33,934 bases of DNA from an uncultured Campylobacter sp. (GTDB taxonomy: Bacteria; Campylobacterota; Campylobacteria; Campylobacterales; Campylobacteraceae). The position numbers and the translations under genes were made by a program. Below, one piece after another: positions 22,706 to 30,481 of the stretch. The DNA lies in assembly GCA_900539505.1 (NCBI GenBank), contig UQCL01000017.1:1-33934 (forward strand), written 5' to 3'. Position 1 is the stretch's first letter. Each line of letters starts with the position of its first letter. The notes below the pieces were generated by a model, which was not told where the DNA came from, did no database searches, and saw nothing but the letters and a program-made list of their open reading frames with translations.

Positions 22706-23713
22706 TTGAAGCTTCAAATGTCCTTGATGTCGGTTGCCTGCGTCATAATCATCCTGGCTGGTCTTAAAGCCGCGCAGGCTATCGTCGTGCCATTTTTGCT
22801 AGCTATTTTCATCACGGTGCTCGTCTCGCCGCTGGTGCTTTATGTCCAAAAGATCCGCGTCGGGCGCGTTTTTAGCTTCCTCATCATCACCTTTGCCTTC
22901 GTGGCGATTATAGTGTTTTTCGGCGCAGTCATCTTCGATGCGATCAAGGAATTTTCAGCGCGCCTGCCCGAGCTTCAAGCAAAATTTGAAGAGGTGCTAG
23001 GAGGCGTGAGTGCGAAGCTCTCTCGATTCGGCATAGAGCTTAACGCCGCAAGCCTGGGCATCGATCCGAGCGAAGCCGCCGCACAGCTATCTGCACTACT
23101 GCGCAAAACAGGCTCAATAGTCTCGACGGGATTTTTCATTTTTATAATGGTTTCATTTATGGTCTTTGAAAGCTCCGTGATCGACGAAAAAATCCGCTAT
23201 TTTTCGCAAAGTAGCCGCGCTACGCACACTTTCGTGAAGAAATTTGCCTCCAGCCTCAAAAAATATCTGCTAATCAAAACTATCGCTTCAGCTTGCACCG
23301 GTGCGCTCATCGGGCTTGGGCTGTGGGCTCTTGGTGTTCCATATGCCGCGCTATGGGGGATTTTGGCTTTCGTGCTAAATTTCATCCCCACCATTGGCTC
23401 GATCGTAGCGGTCTTTCCGACGCTTTTCGTGACGCTAGCTACGATGGATATAAGCTCTAGCATCTGGACTATCGCAATCTATTTGGTCGTAAACGTAGCG
23501 ATCGGAAATATCATCGAGCCGCGATTTTTAGGGCAAGGGCTCGGGCTTTCTACAATCAGCGTGCTTGCAGGGCTACTATTGTGGGGCTTTGTGCTTGGTA
23601 TCGGCGGGCTATTTTTGGCTGTGCCGCTTACGATGAGCTTGCAAATCGCGCTTGCCTCAAATGACAAAACACGCTTCATCGCGACTCTATTAAGCAACAA
23701 GGTCGAAAGATAA
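22706..23713 (+). CDS. AI-2E transporter (PerM/YdiK) family permease
   Basis: About 335 residues with the family's layout: TM helices near the start (two close pairs), a soluble amphipathic region (about 80-130, FDAIKEFSARLPELQAKF), then the C-terminal block with NFIPTIGSIVAVFP and GNIIEPRFLGQGLGLS typical of the family. Members export AI-2, act as Na+/H+ antiporters or are uncharacterised, so the substrate is not assigned. The TTG at 22706 has AGGAG five bases upstream. An ATG seven codons earlier (22685) has none, so TTG is chosen. It stands alone between two AT-rich spacers. Confidence 0.85.
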   Translation: MKLQMSLMSVACVIIILAGLKAAQAIVVPFLLAIFITVLVSPLVLYVQKIRVGRVFSFLIITFAFVAIIVFFGAVIFDAIKEFSARLPELQAKFEEVLGGVSAKLSRFGIELNAASLGIDPSEAAAQLSALLRKTGSIVSTGFFIFIMVSFMVFESSVIDEKIRYFSQSSRATHTFVKKFASSLKKYLLIKTIASACTGALIGLGLWALGVPYAALWGILAFVLNFIPTIGSIVAVFPTLFVTLATMDISSSIWTIAIYLVVNVAIGNIIEPRFLGQGLGLSTISVLAGLLLWGFVLGIGGLFLAVPLTMSLQIALASNDKTRFIATLLSNKVER

Positions 23714-23717
23714 AGCG

Positions 23718-23733
23718 AAATTCCGCGGAATTT
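23718..23733 (+). terminator. palindromic hairpin after the permease gene
   Basis: AAATTCCGCGGAATTT, a perfect 16-bp palindrome (6-bp stem, CGCG loop) beginning five bases after the stop and followed by T and then AAAATT. A short but reasonable intrinsic terminator. Confidence 0.45.
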
Positions 23734-23753
23734 TAAAATTCTATAAATTTTAA

Positions 23754-23769
23754 CTTGAGCGCGCTCAAG
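23754..23769 (+). promoter_or_regulatory. 16-bp palindrome upstream of the YgbA-family gene
   Basis: CTTGAGCGCGCTCAAG. The half-sites TTGAG/CTCAA with four bases between have the form of Crp/Fnr-family operators (consensus TTGAT-N4-ATCAA). A TAAAAT -10 lies at 23791-23796, which would put the palindrome centre at about -41.5, the classic activator position. The competing reading is a terminator hairpin, because ATTTTTGTCTCTTTT follows. Confidence 0.45.
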
Positions 23770-23814
23770 AGTATTTTTGTCTCTTTTAGATAAAATCCGC
23801 CCAAAGGATCAAAT

Positions 23815-24174
23815 ATGACTAGCGAAAAATTTATTTACGAAGTAAACACGGTGACGAAATTTATCCAAATTTACTGCGATGGCAAGCATGTGGATGCGCC
23901 TAAAAGAGATGGCGCTGTGCTTCATGACTATAAAGACGATAAGGGGCTAGTGCAGACACAATTTCATCTGTGCGCGGACTGCGAGCGAATGCTGCGTTAC
24001 GCCTATGCGCGCCTACGCGCCTGCCCACATACCGAAAAGCCGCGCTGTCACCACTGCCCGCATCCGTGCTACGAGCGTGAAATGTGGGTAAATATGGCTA
24101 AGATGATGAAATATAGCGGCATGAAGCTTGGGCTTACGAAGATCAAAAAGCTTTTTTCGTTTAGAAAAAGCTAA
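23815..24174 (+). CDS. ygbA: YgbA-like nitrous-oxide-stimulated-promoter family protein
   Basis: 119 residues with seven cysteines (21, 53, 56, 70, 78, 81, 85) in the family pattern: IQIYC, LCADC-x2-ML-x-YA, RACPH-x2-KP-x-CHHCPHPCY, then a helix with M-x2-MM-x2-SG. In E. coli YgbA belongs to the NsrR (nitric-oxide) regulon and helps recovery from nitrosative stress. The cysteines probably bind a metal or iron-sulfur cluster (inference). AAAGGA is well spaced from the ATG. The gene is monocistronic, with its own palindrome and -10 box. Confidence 0.85.
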   Translation: MTSEKFIYEVNTVTKFIQIYCDGKHVDAPKRDGAVLHDYKDDKGLVQTQFHLCADCERMLRYAYARLRACPHTEKPRCHHCPHPCYEREMWVNMAKMMKYSGMKLGLTKIKKLFSFRKS

Positions 24175-24201
24175 TTTGTGCGGGCAATTTAGCTAGAGTT
24201 T

Positions 24202-24230
24202 GCGGGTAAAATTTATCTCTGCAAACCCGC
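24202..24230 (+). terminator. weak hairpin after the YgbA-family gene
   Basis: GCGGGT (24202-24207) pairs with ACCCGC (24225-24230) around a 17-base loop, followed by TTCATCTTTA. The loop is long and the T-run broken, so confidence is low. Confidence 0.3.
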
Positions 24231-24426
24231 TTCATCTTTATGCAAAAAGTATAAAAAAGTAGCGTGAGAACAAGCGCAAAAAAGATATAAAATAAATCAA
24301 AATGCTAAATCTTAGCGCGTAAAATTCTACCTTGCAAACGCAAATCCTCCGCAATCCTTGATAATAAATAATTAAATTTGAGTTTATAGTTTTAAGTTAG
24401 AATTGTGCCCAATCAAAGGAGAAAAT

Positions 24427-25203
24427 ATGAAGGTCATTACCATCGCGGTCGTTAACGGCAGGGTCGTAAACGAAAAGGAATTAATCGCGTCTATCGCCGA
24501 TTATGACGATTTTACCGCGGTTGCCGAACAACTCCGTAAAGGGCTGAAATCGAGGTATTTTACATCTAGAGAGCATGCGAGGATCTACAAAAAAATCAGC
24601 GTCGAGACGGGTTTTAGGCGCGTGCGATTCGACTACAAGCCATATAAAGATAAAATTTCAAACCTTATTGCCGAGGGCTATACCGTCAAGGCGATCTTAA
24701 AAAAGATCGGCGAGGAGGACGAAGCGTTCAAAAACGCCGTTACTGCGCCCGGGCTTACGCACTTCATCTCCGTGACGTTCAAAGATGAAAAAGCAAGACT
24801 TCGCGCAACCGCCAAAAAAAGCGAAGACTTTTTATACGCATATCGCTTCGAGATCAAAAAAATGCACTTCCAAGGCGTTAGCAATAAAGAAATTTTAAAA
24901 TATATGAAAGCTCATTACGAAAAGGATTTTGCTAAAGTAAGCGAGCGCGATCTGGCGGCTTTTATCGAGACAAACGCGGTGCTGGATACCGACCGCAAAC
25001 TCTCGCTGTATAAAAAGCCGAGCCTTTACGATCCGCATTTTAGCGAGATTATGAAGCTTTACGCAAGCGGTATGCGAGTCTACGACATCTGGAAGACGCT
25101 TAAAGCCAAATACCCCGAGCTAGCCAAGCTTCAGGCGCCGAGCCTTTATCAGTTCATCGCAAATAACGCCCTTGGCAAAGCTAAATATATGCAAAAAGAC
25201 TGA
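24427..25203 (+). CDS. Unknown protein with three tandem helical (HTH-like) repeats
   Basis: 258 residues from the ATG after AAAGGAGAAAAT; eight codons upstream in frame are rejected because they precede the ribosome site. After an N-terminal part (1-70) come three copies of about 45 residues: 73-116, 139-183 and 204-247. Each has the pattern I-x3-(hydrophobic)-x3-G-x4-(A/E/D)I-(L/W)K-x-(M/I/L), then a spacer and a closing L-x2-FI. The motif recalls resolvase-type helix-turn-helix units, so nucleic-acid binding is possible, but no family is recognised. The protein is basic overall and has no signal peptide or TM. Confidence 0.75.
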   Translation: MKVITIAVVNGRVVNEKELIASIADYDDFTAVAEQLRKGLKSRYFTSREHARIYKKISVETGFRRVRFDYKPYKDKISNLIAEGYTVKAILKKIGEEDEAFKNAVTAPGLTHFISVTFKDEKARLRATAKKSEDFLYAYRFEIKKMHFQGVSNKEILKYMKAHYEKDFAKVSERDLAAFIETNAVLDTDRKLSLYKKPSLYDPHFSEIMKLYASGMRVYDIWKTLKAKYPELAKLQAPSLYQFIANNALGKAKYMQKD

Positions 25204-25285
25204 TATGTCCGCACTTCTTTCAAATTTTACTTTCAAATTTAAAATTTCGCCGCGATAAAGATCGATGAAAGCCGGTGAAATTTCG

Positions 25286-25831
25286 ATGAAAACCTGCGTC
25301 ATTCTCTGCGGCGGTAAAAGCTCGCGTTTCGGCAGCGATAAAACGCTGTTTCCATTTCGCGGACATCCCAGCATGACGCACTTTCTTTTTTCGCGCTTAA
25401 GCTGCGAGTTTGAGCGGGTTTTCGCCTGCGCCAAAAGCTCTAAATTTAGCCCGCCGCTTCCTATGATCTACGACGAATTTGAAGAATTTTCGCCGATGGG
25501 CGCGCTGTATTCGGCGCTAAAGCCCTTTAGCGGCGAGCGCATTTTTATCATCCCCGCCGATATGCCATTTGTAGAAATTTCCACCATTCGCGCTCTTAGC
25601 GAGCAGGAGGGGCAAATTTGCGTAGCGGGCGACGAAGCGCATAGACATAGCCTGTGCGGATTTTTTGACGCAGCTCTCGCTCCGCACGCGCTTGAGCTCT
25701 ACTGCGCAGGAGAGCATAAGATCGGCGCGCTCATCGGATCTGCAAATTCCAAAGTGCTAAATTTCAAAAACAAAGAGCAGTTTTTAAATATAAATTATCA
25801 AAACGATTTAAAGGGCGTAGATGAAATTTAA
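25286..25831 (+). CDS. mobA: Molybdenum cofactor guanylyltransferase (MobA)
   Basis: Joins GMP to molybdopterin to make the guanine-dinucleotide cofactor of formate dehydrogenase, nitrate and TMAO/DMSO-type reductases. The 181-residue product starts with the nucleotidyltransferase signature CVILCGGKSSRFGSDK (4-19) and has the metal-binding PADMPFV and a C-terminal FLNINYQNDL. An ATG seven codons upstream (25265) is in frame, but the strand begins at 25286 in the family. Its end overlaps the pldA start by 11 bases. Confidence 0.92.
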   Translation: MKTCVILCGGKSSRFGSDKTLFPFRGHPSMTHFLFSRLSCEFERVFACAKSSKFSPPLPMIYDEFEEFSPMGALYSALKPFSGERIFIIPADMPFVEISTIRALSEQEGQICVAGDEAHRHSLCGFFDAALAPHALELYCAGEHKIGALIGSANSKVLNFKNKEQFLNINYQNDLKGVDEI

Positions 25832-26900
25832 AGCTTTAGCGCTCGCGTTTTGCGCCATGAGCCTAGCCGCGCAAGATCTCTCCGAACTATACGCAAAGGC
25901 CGGCGAATATGAGGCCAAAGGCGATTACAAAAACGCGATGATCTATTACAAAAAGATTGCCGCGGCAAGTCTAGCGGATAAAGGCGATAAACCGCGCCGA
26001 AAAGTCGCAGAAAATTCTACCTCGTCCGCAGAAAACCGCGCTGCGCACGATGATAGCGCCGTTTTACACTCCGCCAAACCGCAAAATTCTTTAGCATCAT
26101 CGAATTCTGCCTCGCTATCTCAGAATTCCACGACATCGAGTTCTGCGATACAGGACGAACGGAATTTTCTAGCGCAAAATTCCGCGCCGCAAGGCGAGCA
26201 AAATGGTCGAAATTTCGGATTTTTAGGGCTTAAATACTACGAGCCGATCTATATGCTTTTCACCCACGATTTTAGCAAAAAACCCGATCGTAAGGCGGAT
26301 GAGCTGCATTTTGAGTTTAGCTTCGAGCGCCCGATCGCCTACGATGCGCTGGGGCTTGGGGAGAAAATTTCGTTCGCCTACGCGCAAAATTCCTGGTGGC
26401 AGATCACGCAGGATAGCGCCCCTTTCCGCGAGAGCAACTATCGCCCCGAGCTCTACGTTAGCGCGCCGGTGCCGTTTGCGGACGAGTTAAAGTTCGGCGC
26501 CATGCACGAATCAAACGGCAAGGGCGGCGAGGAATCGCGCTCGTGGAATAGGCTCTACGCGCAAAGCACCTGGAGCGCGGACGGATTTTCGATCACCCCC
26601 AGAGCATGGTATGTGTTTTGGCTGGACCGCACGAACGAGGACATCGCGGATTATATGGGCTACGGCGATCTGCGCGCATCATACACCTTCGGCAAGCAGC
26701 GACTTAGCGCTCTGTGGCGTAACAACCTACATTTTGACGGCAGTAACCGCGGCGCGATCGAGCTAAACTACAGCTTTCCGATCTTTAATAGCGGATTTTA
26801 CGGCTATCTGCGCTACTTCAACGGCTACGGCGAGAGCCTCGCGGACTACAAACGCAGCGTCAATAAGATCGGCATTGGACTTTCGTTCGTGGAATTTTAA
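25821..26900 (+). CDS. pldA: Outer-membrane phospholipase A (OMPLA) with N-terminal low-complexity linker
   Basis: Beta-barrel enzyme that hydrolyses misplaced phospholipids in the outer membrane and affects haemolysis and bile survival in relatives. A signal peptide (1-17) is followed by a helical stretch (19-50, tandem AKAGEY/AKGDYKNA), a disordered Asn/Ser/Ala/Gln linker (60-130) and the barrel (134-359). Catalytic residues are visible: His229 and Ser231 in HESNGKGG and Asn243 in SWNRLY. It ends with a phenylalanine (VEF), as OM barrels do. The linker is longer than in E. coli OMPLA and belongs to the low-complexity set. It overlaps mobA. Confidence 0.93.
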   Translation: MKFKALALAFCAMSLAAQDLSELYAKAGEYEAKGDYKNAMIYYKKIAAASLADKGDKPRRKVAENSTSSAENRAAHDDSAVLHSAKPQNSLASSNSASLSQNSTTSSSAIQDERNFLAQNSAPQGEQNGRNFGFLGLKYYEPIYMLFTHDFSKKPDRKADELHFEFSFERPIAYDALGLGEKISFAYAQNSWWQITQDSAPFRESNYRPELYVSAPVPFADELKFGAMHESNGKGGEESRSWNRLYAQSTWSADGFSITPRAWYVFWLDRTNEDIADYMGYGDLRASYTFGKQRLSALWRNNLHFDGSNRGAIELNYSFPIFNSGFYGYLRYFNGYGESLADYKRSVNKIGIGLSFVEF

Positions 26901-27053
26901 TGCCATCTGCACAGAGTTGCGAGCTAAATTTGAACTCACGATTCGTTGTTCGTCTTAAAATAGCACCAAATTTCAACCGCTTTTAAATTTCTTAGAAATT
27001 AATATTGTTTTAGCTAAAATTACAGATTAAATTTTAAACAAAAGGATCAAGAA

Positions 27054-27980
27054 ATGGCACAAATTCAAGAGGCCGAGCTCATCTGGAAAGACGGCAAGCT
27101 AATCCCATGGGCGGAAGCTACTACTCACGTTTTGACGCACTCTTTGCACTACGGAAACGCCGTATTTGAGGGCGTACGCGCTTATAAAACCGACAAAGGC
27201 TACGCGATTTTTCGCTTGGACGAGCACACTCGCAGGCTTGAAATTTCGGCAAAGCTCTGCCTAATCAAGCTTCCGTTTGGCTTCGAGCAGCTCCGCAAGG
27301 CTCAGATCGACGTCGTCGCGAAAAACCGCTTCGATCAGACCGTCTATATCCGCCCGCTAGCATACTTCGGCTACGGCTCTATGGGCGTTTCGTCTACGAA
27401 CTGCCCGGTAAACGTCATCGTCGCAGCATGGCAATGGGGCGCGTATATGGGCGAAGAGGCGCTACGCAAGGGCATCAAAGCCAAAATTTCATCGTGGATG
27501 AAGCCGGCGCAATTTTCGATGATGGCAAAAGCCAAGGCAAGCGCGAATTATTTCAACTCGCAGATGGCAAATTTCGAAGCGATCGATGCGGGATACGATG
27601 AGGCGATACTGCTCGATCCGCAAGGCTTCGTCGCAGAGGGGCCGGGCGAGTGCCTATTTATCGTAAAAGATGGGCTCATCATCACTCCGCCGAACGATAC
27701 CAGCTTAGAGAGCATCACTCAAAACTCGGTTATCGAAATCGCGCGCAGCCTAGGCTACGAAGTCCGCAGAGAGCGCATCGCTCGCGATCAGCTCTATGCC
27801 GCGGACGAGGCGTTTTTCACCGGCACCGCCGCGGAGGTCACGCCGATTAGCAATATCGACGGCAGGATCATCGGCAAGGGCGAGATGGGCGAGATCACGA
27901 GCCGCTTGCAAAAGGCGTATTTCGCGGTAGTCACGGGCAAAGACCCTAAATTTGAGCACTGGCTCACATACGTTAAATAA
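27054..27980 (+). CDS. ilvE: Branched-chain amino acid aminotransferase
   Basis: PLP enzyme for the last step of Leu, Ile and Val synthesis. 308 residues, fold-type IV. The lysine in AKAKASANY (Lys161) aligns with the PLP Lys of E. coli IlvE. HYGNAVFEGVRAY (32-44) and EGPGECLF-type substrate and phosphate motifs follow. AAAGGA precedes the ATG. The SPFH gene follows eight bases later, as in C. jejuni, though no functional link is known. Confidence 0.96.
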   Translation: MAQIQEAELIWKDGKLIPWAEATTHVLTHSLHYGNAVFEGVRAYKTDKGYAIFRLDEHTRRLEISAKLCLIKLPFGFEQLRKAQIDVVAKNRFDQTVYIRPLAYFGYGSMGVSSTNCPVNVIVAAWQWGAYMGEEALRKGIKAKISSWMKPAQFSMMAKAKASANYFNSQMANFEAIDAGYDEAILLDPQGFVAEGPGECLFIVKDGLIITPPNDTSLESITQNSVIEIARSLGYEVRRERIARDQLYAADEAFFTGTAAEVTPISNIDGRIIGKGEMGEITSRLQKAYFAVVTGKDPKFEHWLTYVK

Positions 27981-27988
27981 GGACACGC

Positions 27989-29068
27989 ATGCCTGCGGAT
28001 TTGAATGATTATTTTAATAAGAAAAACAGCGACAAAAAAGGCGGGAATTTAAATTTTAAAATTCCTAATTTTGGAGGAATGGGTAAGTTTAGCGGCGTGA
28101 TTTACGTGATAATCGCGATAATAGCGCTACTAGTGATCTCAAAACCCTTCGTCACGATCCAATCCGGCGAAGTGGGGATCAAGTCAAATTTAGGCAAATA
28201 CGATCCGACTCCTCTTGGCGCGGGACTTCACTTTTTCGTGCCGTTCATACAGGACGTATTCGTCGTAGATACTCGCACGCGTATCATCAACTACACTAGC
28301 AGCGAAGATATGAGCGCGGGTATCGCTACTAAAAGCGGCACCGCGGGCGGCATCATTAGTAAAAACTCGCTTTCGGTGCTAGACTCGCGAAATTTGCCCG
28401 TCAGCATCGACATCACCGTGCAATACAGGCTCAATGAAGCCACGGCGCCCAACACGATCGCCGAGTGGGGCTTTTTGTGGGAGGATAAGATCATCGATCC
28501 GCGCGTAAAGGACGTCGTGCGCAGCGTCATCGGTAACTATGCCGCCGAGGAGCTGCCTACCAAACGCGACGAGATCGCTAAAGCGATCGACGACGGCATC
28601 CGCAAGAATATCGAAGCACTGCCGAATTCGCCCGTAGATCTGCTAGCCGTGCAGCTTCGCGAGATCATCCTGCCGGCGAAGGTAAAGGAGCAGATCGAGA
28701 GCGTGCAGATCGCCAAACAGGAGGCTGAGCGCACTAAATACGAGGTCGAGCGCGCAAATCAAGAGGCGCTTAAAAAGGCTGCTCTTGCCAAAGGTAACGC
28801 AGACGCCGTTAAAATCGAGGCTCAAGGTCGCGCCGATGCCGCTAAGATCGAAGCCGACGCGCAAGCCTACGCCAACAAAGAGGTCGCAAAGAGCTTGGAC
28901 GCAAATCTTTTAAGCCTCAAGCAGATCGAGACGCAGGCTAAATTTAACGAGGCGTTGCGCGAAAACGGCGACGCAAAAATTTTCCTAACGCCAGGCGGCG
29001 CGGTACCTAATATCTGGGTCGATACGAAAGACAAGGCAAAGCAAAGCGCCATCGAGCGGGAACATTAA
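27989..29068 (+). CDS. SPFH/prohibitin-family membrane protein
   Basis: 359 residues. A short cytosolic N-terminus, one TM helix (about 35-51), an SPFH domain (55 to about 240, with GLHFFVPFIQDV and VSIDITVQYRL) and an Ala/Glu/Lys coiled coil (240-320) that drives ring formation. The gene sits after ilvE as its C. jejuni homologue (Cj0268c) does, where it was linked to host-cell adhesion and invasion. AAGGA lies five bases from the ATG. Likely role: organising membrane microdomains or protease regulation. Confidence 0.9.
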   Translation: MPADLNDYFNKKNSDKKGGNLNFKIPNFGGMGKFSGVIYVIIAIIALLVISKPFVTIQSGEVGIKSNLGKYDPTPLGAGLHFFVPFIQDVFVVDTRTRIINYTSSEDMSAGIATKSGTAGGIISKNSLSVLDSRNLPVSIDITVQYRLNEATAPNTIAEWGFLWEDKIIDPRVKDVVRSVIGNYAAEELPTKRDEIAKAIDDGIRKNIEALPNSPVDLLAVQLREIILPAKVKEQIESVQIAKQEAERTKYEVERANQEALKKAALAKGNADAVKIEAQGRADAAKIEADAQAYANKEVAKSLDANLLSLKQIETQAKFNEALRENGDAKIFLTPGGAVPNIWVDTKDKAKQSAIEREH

Positions 29069-29360
29069 AATTTCAGGCGGATTATGCGCCCCGATTTCGC
29101 GAACTAAATTTAATAGCAGGTTGCTCCAGGCGCATAAGCTTAACTCTCGATTTTGCGAGCTAAACTTAACAGCGAGCGCGAAAGCTCGTGACGAGCAGAA
29201 CTCGCGCCCGTCGCAGCTTAAGCCTAGCGGTTGCTTAAAATTTAGCCGCTAGATTTGTCCTTTAAATTTACGAGGCGCGCCGCTTCGTAAATTCATAACT
29301 AAAATTCCGCGTGCGGCGGCTAAATTTAAGGCGCGCGACTTCGCAAACTAAGGATCAAAG
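29069..29360. other. 292-bp spacer rich in inverted repeats
   Basis: No gene. It contains CTAGCGG/CCGCTAG (29224-29230 with 29246-29252), the short palindrome GCTCGTGACGAGC (29186-29198), the larger inverted repeat at 29265-29293 and a diverged direct duplication (29092 and 29148). Dense secondary structure is possible ahead of hisIE, but no His-leader peptide or known riboswitch was found. Confidence 0.5.
29265..29293. repeat. inverted repeat, 9-bp arms
   Basis: AATTTACGA and TCGTAAATT flank an 11-base centre that itself contains GGCGCGCC. There is no T-run after it. Possibly an operator or an RNA hairpin in the hisIE leader. Confidence 0.4.
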
Positions 29361-30374
29361 ATGAAGGTAGATTGGCAAAAACTGGGCGGGCTACTCCCCG
29401 CGATCGTGCAAGACGCGGGTGACGGCGCGGTTTTGATGCTCGCGTATATGAACGAAGAGGCATTAAATTTAACGCTACGTACCGGCTACACGCACTACTT
29501 CTCGCGCAGCAAGGGGCGCATCTGGAAAAAGGGCGAGAGCAGCGGACACATTCAGCTCGTAAAATCCGCCTTTTTGGACTGTGACAACGACGCGCTGCTG
29601 CTTAAAGTCGAGCAATGCGGCGGATCCGCCTGCCATACGGGCGCGCGAAGCTGCTTTTTCAAAGAGATTTCGCTGCAAAAATGCAGCGAAAATATCCAGA
29701 GCCCGAGCGCTTGCGGCGCGATAAATTTTGCAGAGCACGGCTCTGCAGCCTCTCTCGCGCAGAAAAACTCCGCAAATTCCCGTGCAGAGCAAAATTCCGC
29801 TTCCTGCGACAGCTTGCAGAATTTAACGCCCAAAAATTCTACCGATTCCTGCGGTAAGCAAAATTCCGCAATGCAAAGCTCCGCTGCGACGAATTCTGCG
29901 TTCACAAATTCCGCCGCAGAGCGCAGCGAACAAAATTTAGACGCCGCTGCACAAAATTCTACGCTCGAAAACTCCACAGAAAAAAGCCCGTACGGCATTT
30001 TGGACGAAATTTATCACGTCTGCTTGGATCGCAAGCTAAACGGTGAGCCCGCGCTCTCCTACGTCGCCTCGCTCTACGCGAAGGGTGAAAACGCCTATCT
30101 CAAAAAGATCGCCGAGGAGGCGTGCGAGTTCGCGCTGGCGTGCAAGGACCTCTCGCGCAGCGAGCTTTACGCAGACGTCGCGCGCGAGGGCTTCGGCGAA
30201 CACAGAGCGGGCGAGCCGCGATACGACGTGATTTACGAGGGAGCGGATCTTTTATTTCACCTTCTGCTCGCACTTGCGGCGCACAATATCCATCCAGACG
30301 CCCTACTTGACGAGCTAGCGCGCAGGCAGGGACTAAGCGGCATCGAAGAGAAGCGCAGCCGAGAAAAAAGCTAA
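29361..30374 (+). CDS. hisI: Bifunctional PR-AMP cyclohydrolase / PR-ATP pyrophosphohydrolase (HisIE) with 100-residue linker
   Basis: Second and third steps of histidine synthesis. Residues 1-105 are HisI, with FSRSKGRIWKKGESSGH (47-63), the metal-binding LDCDND (72-77) and cysteines 86 and 91. Residues about 210-325 are HisE, with LSYVASLYAKGENAYLKKIAEEACE and a later YEGADLLFHLLL. The halves are normally joined almost directly. Here residues 106-209 are Ser/Asn/Ala/Gln-rich low complexity (QNSA/KNS words). HisE also carries about 20 extra residues (262-285, SRSELYADVAREGFGEHRAG). AAGGAT precedes the ATG. It stands alone, away from other his genes. Confidence 0.93.
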   Translation: MKVDWQKLGGLLPAIVQDAGDGAVLMLAYMNEEALNLTLRTGYTHYFSRSKGRIWKKGESSGHIQLVKSAFLDCDNDALLLKVEQCGGSACHTGARSCFFKEISLQKCSENIQSPSACGAINFAEHGSAASLAQKNSANSRAEQNSASCDSLQNLTPKNSTDSCGKQNSAMQSSAATNSAFTNSAAERSEQNLDAAAQNSTLENSTEKSPYGILDEIYHVCLDRKLNGEPALSYVASLYAKGENAYLKKIAEEACEFALACKDLSRSELYADVAREGFGEHRAGEPRYDVIYEGADLLFHLLLALAAHNIHPDALLDELARRQGLSGIEEKRSREKS

Positions 30375-30481
30375 TTCTGCCTTGCGGCGACCGCGAGTTT
30401 ATTTAGAGCAAAGCGCGCCTGAAGCGAGCCGTAAAACTCGGAGGCGATTTTACGCTGTAAACGCAAATTTAAGGGTCGATA

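Noticed and set aside
29069..29360. Histidine attenuator ahead of hisIE
   Set aside because: Hairpins exist, but no short frame with a run of His codons was found.
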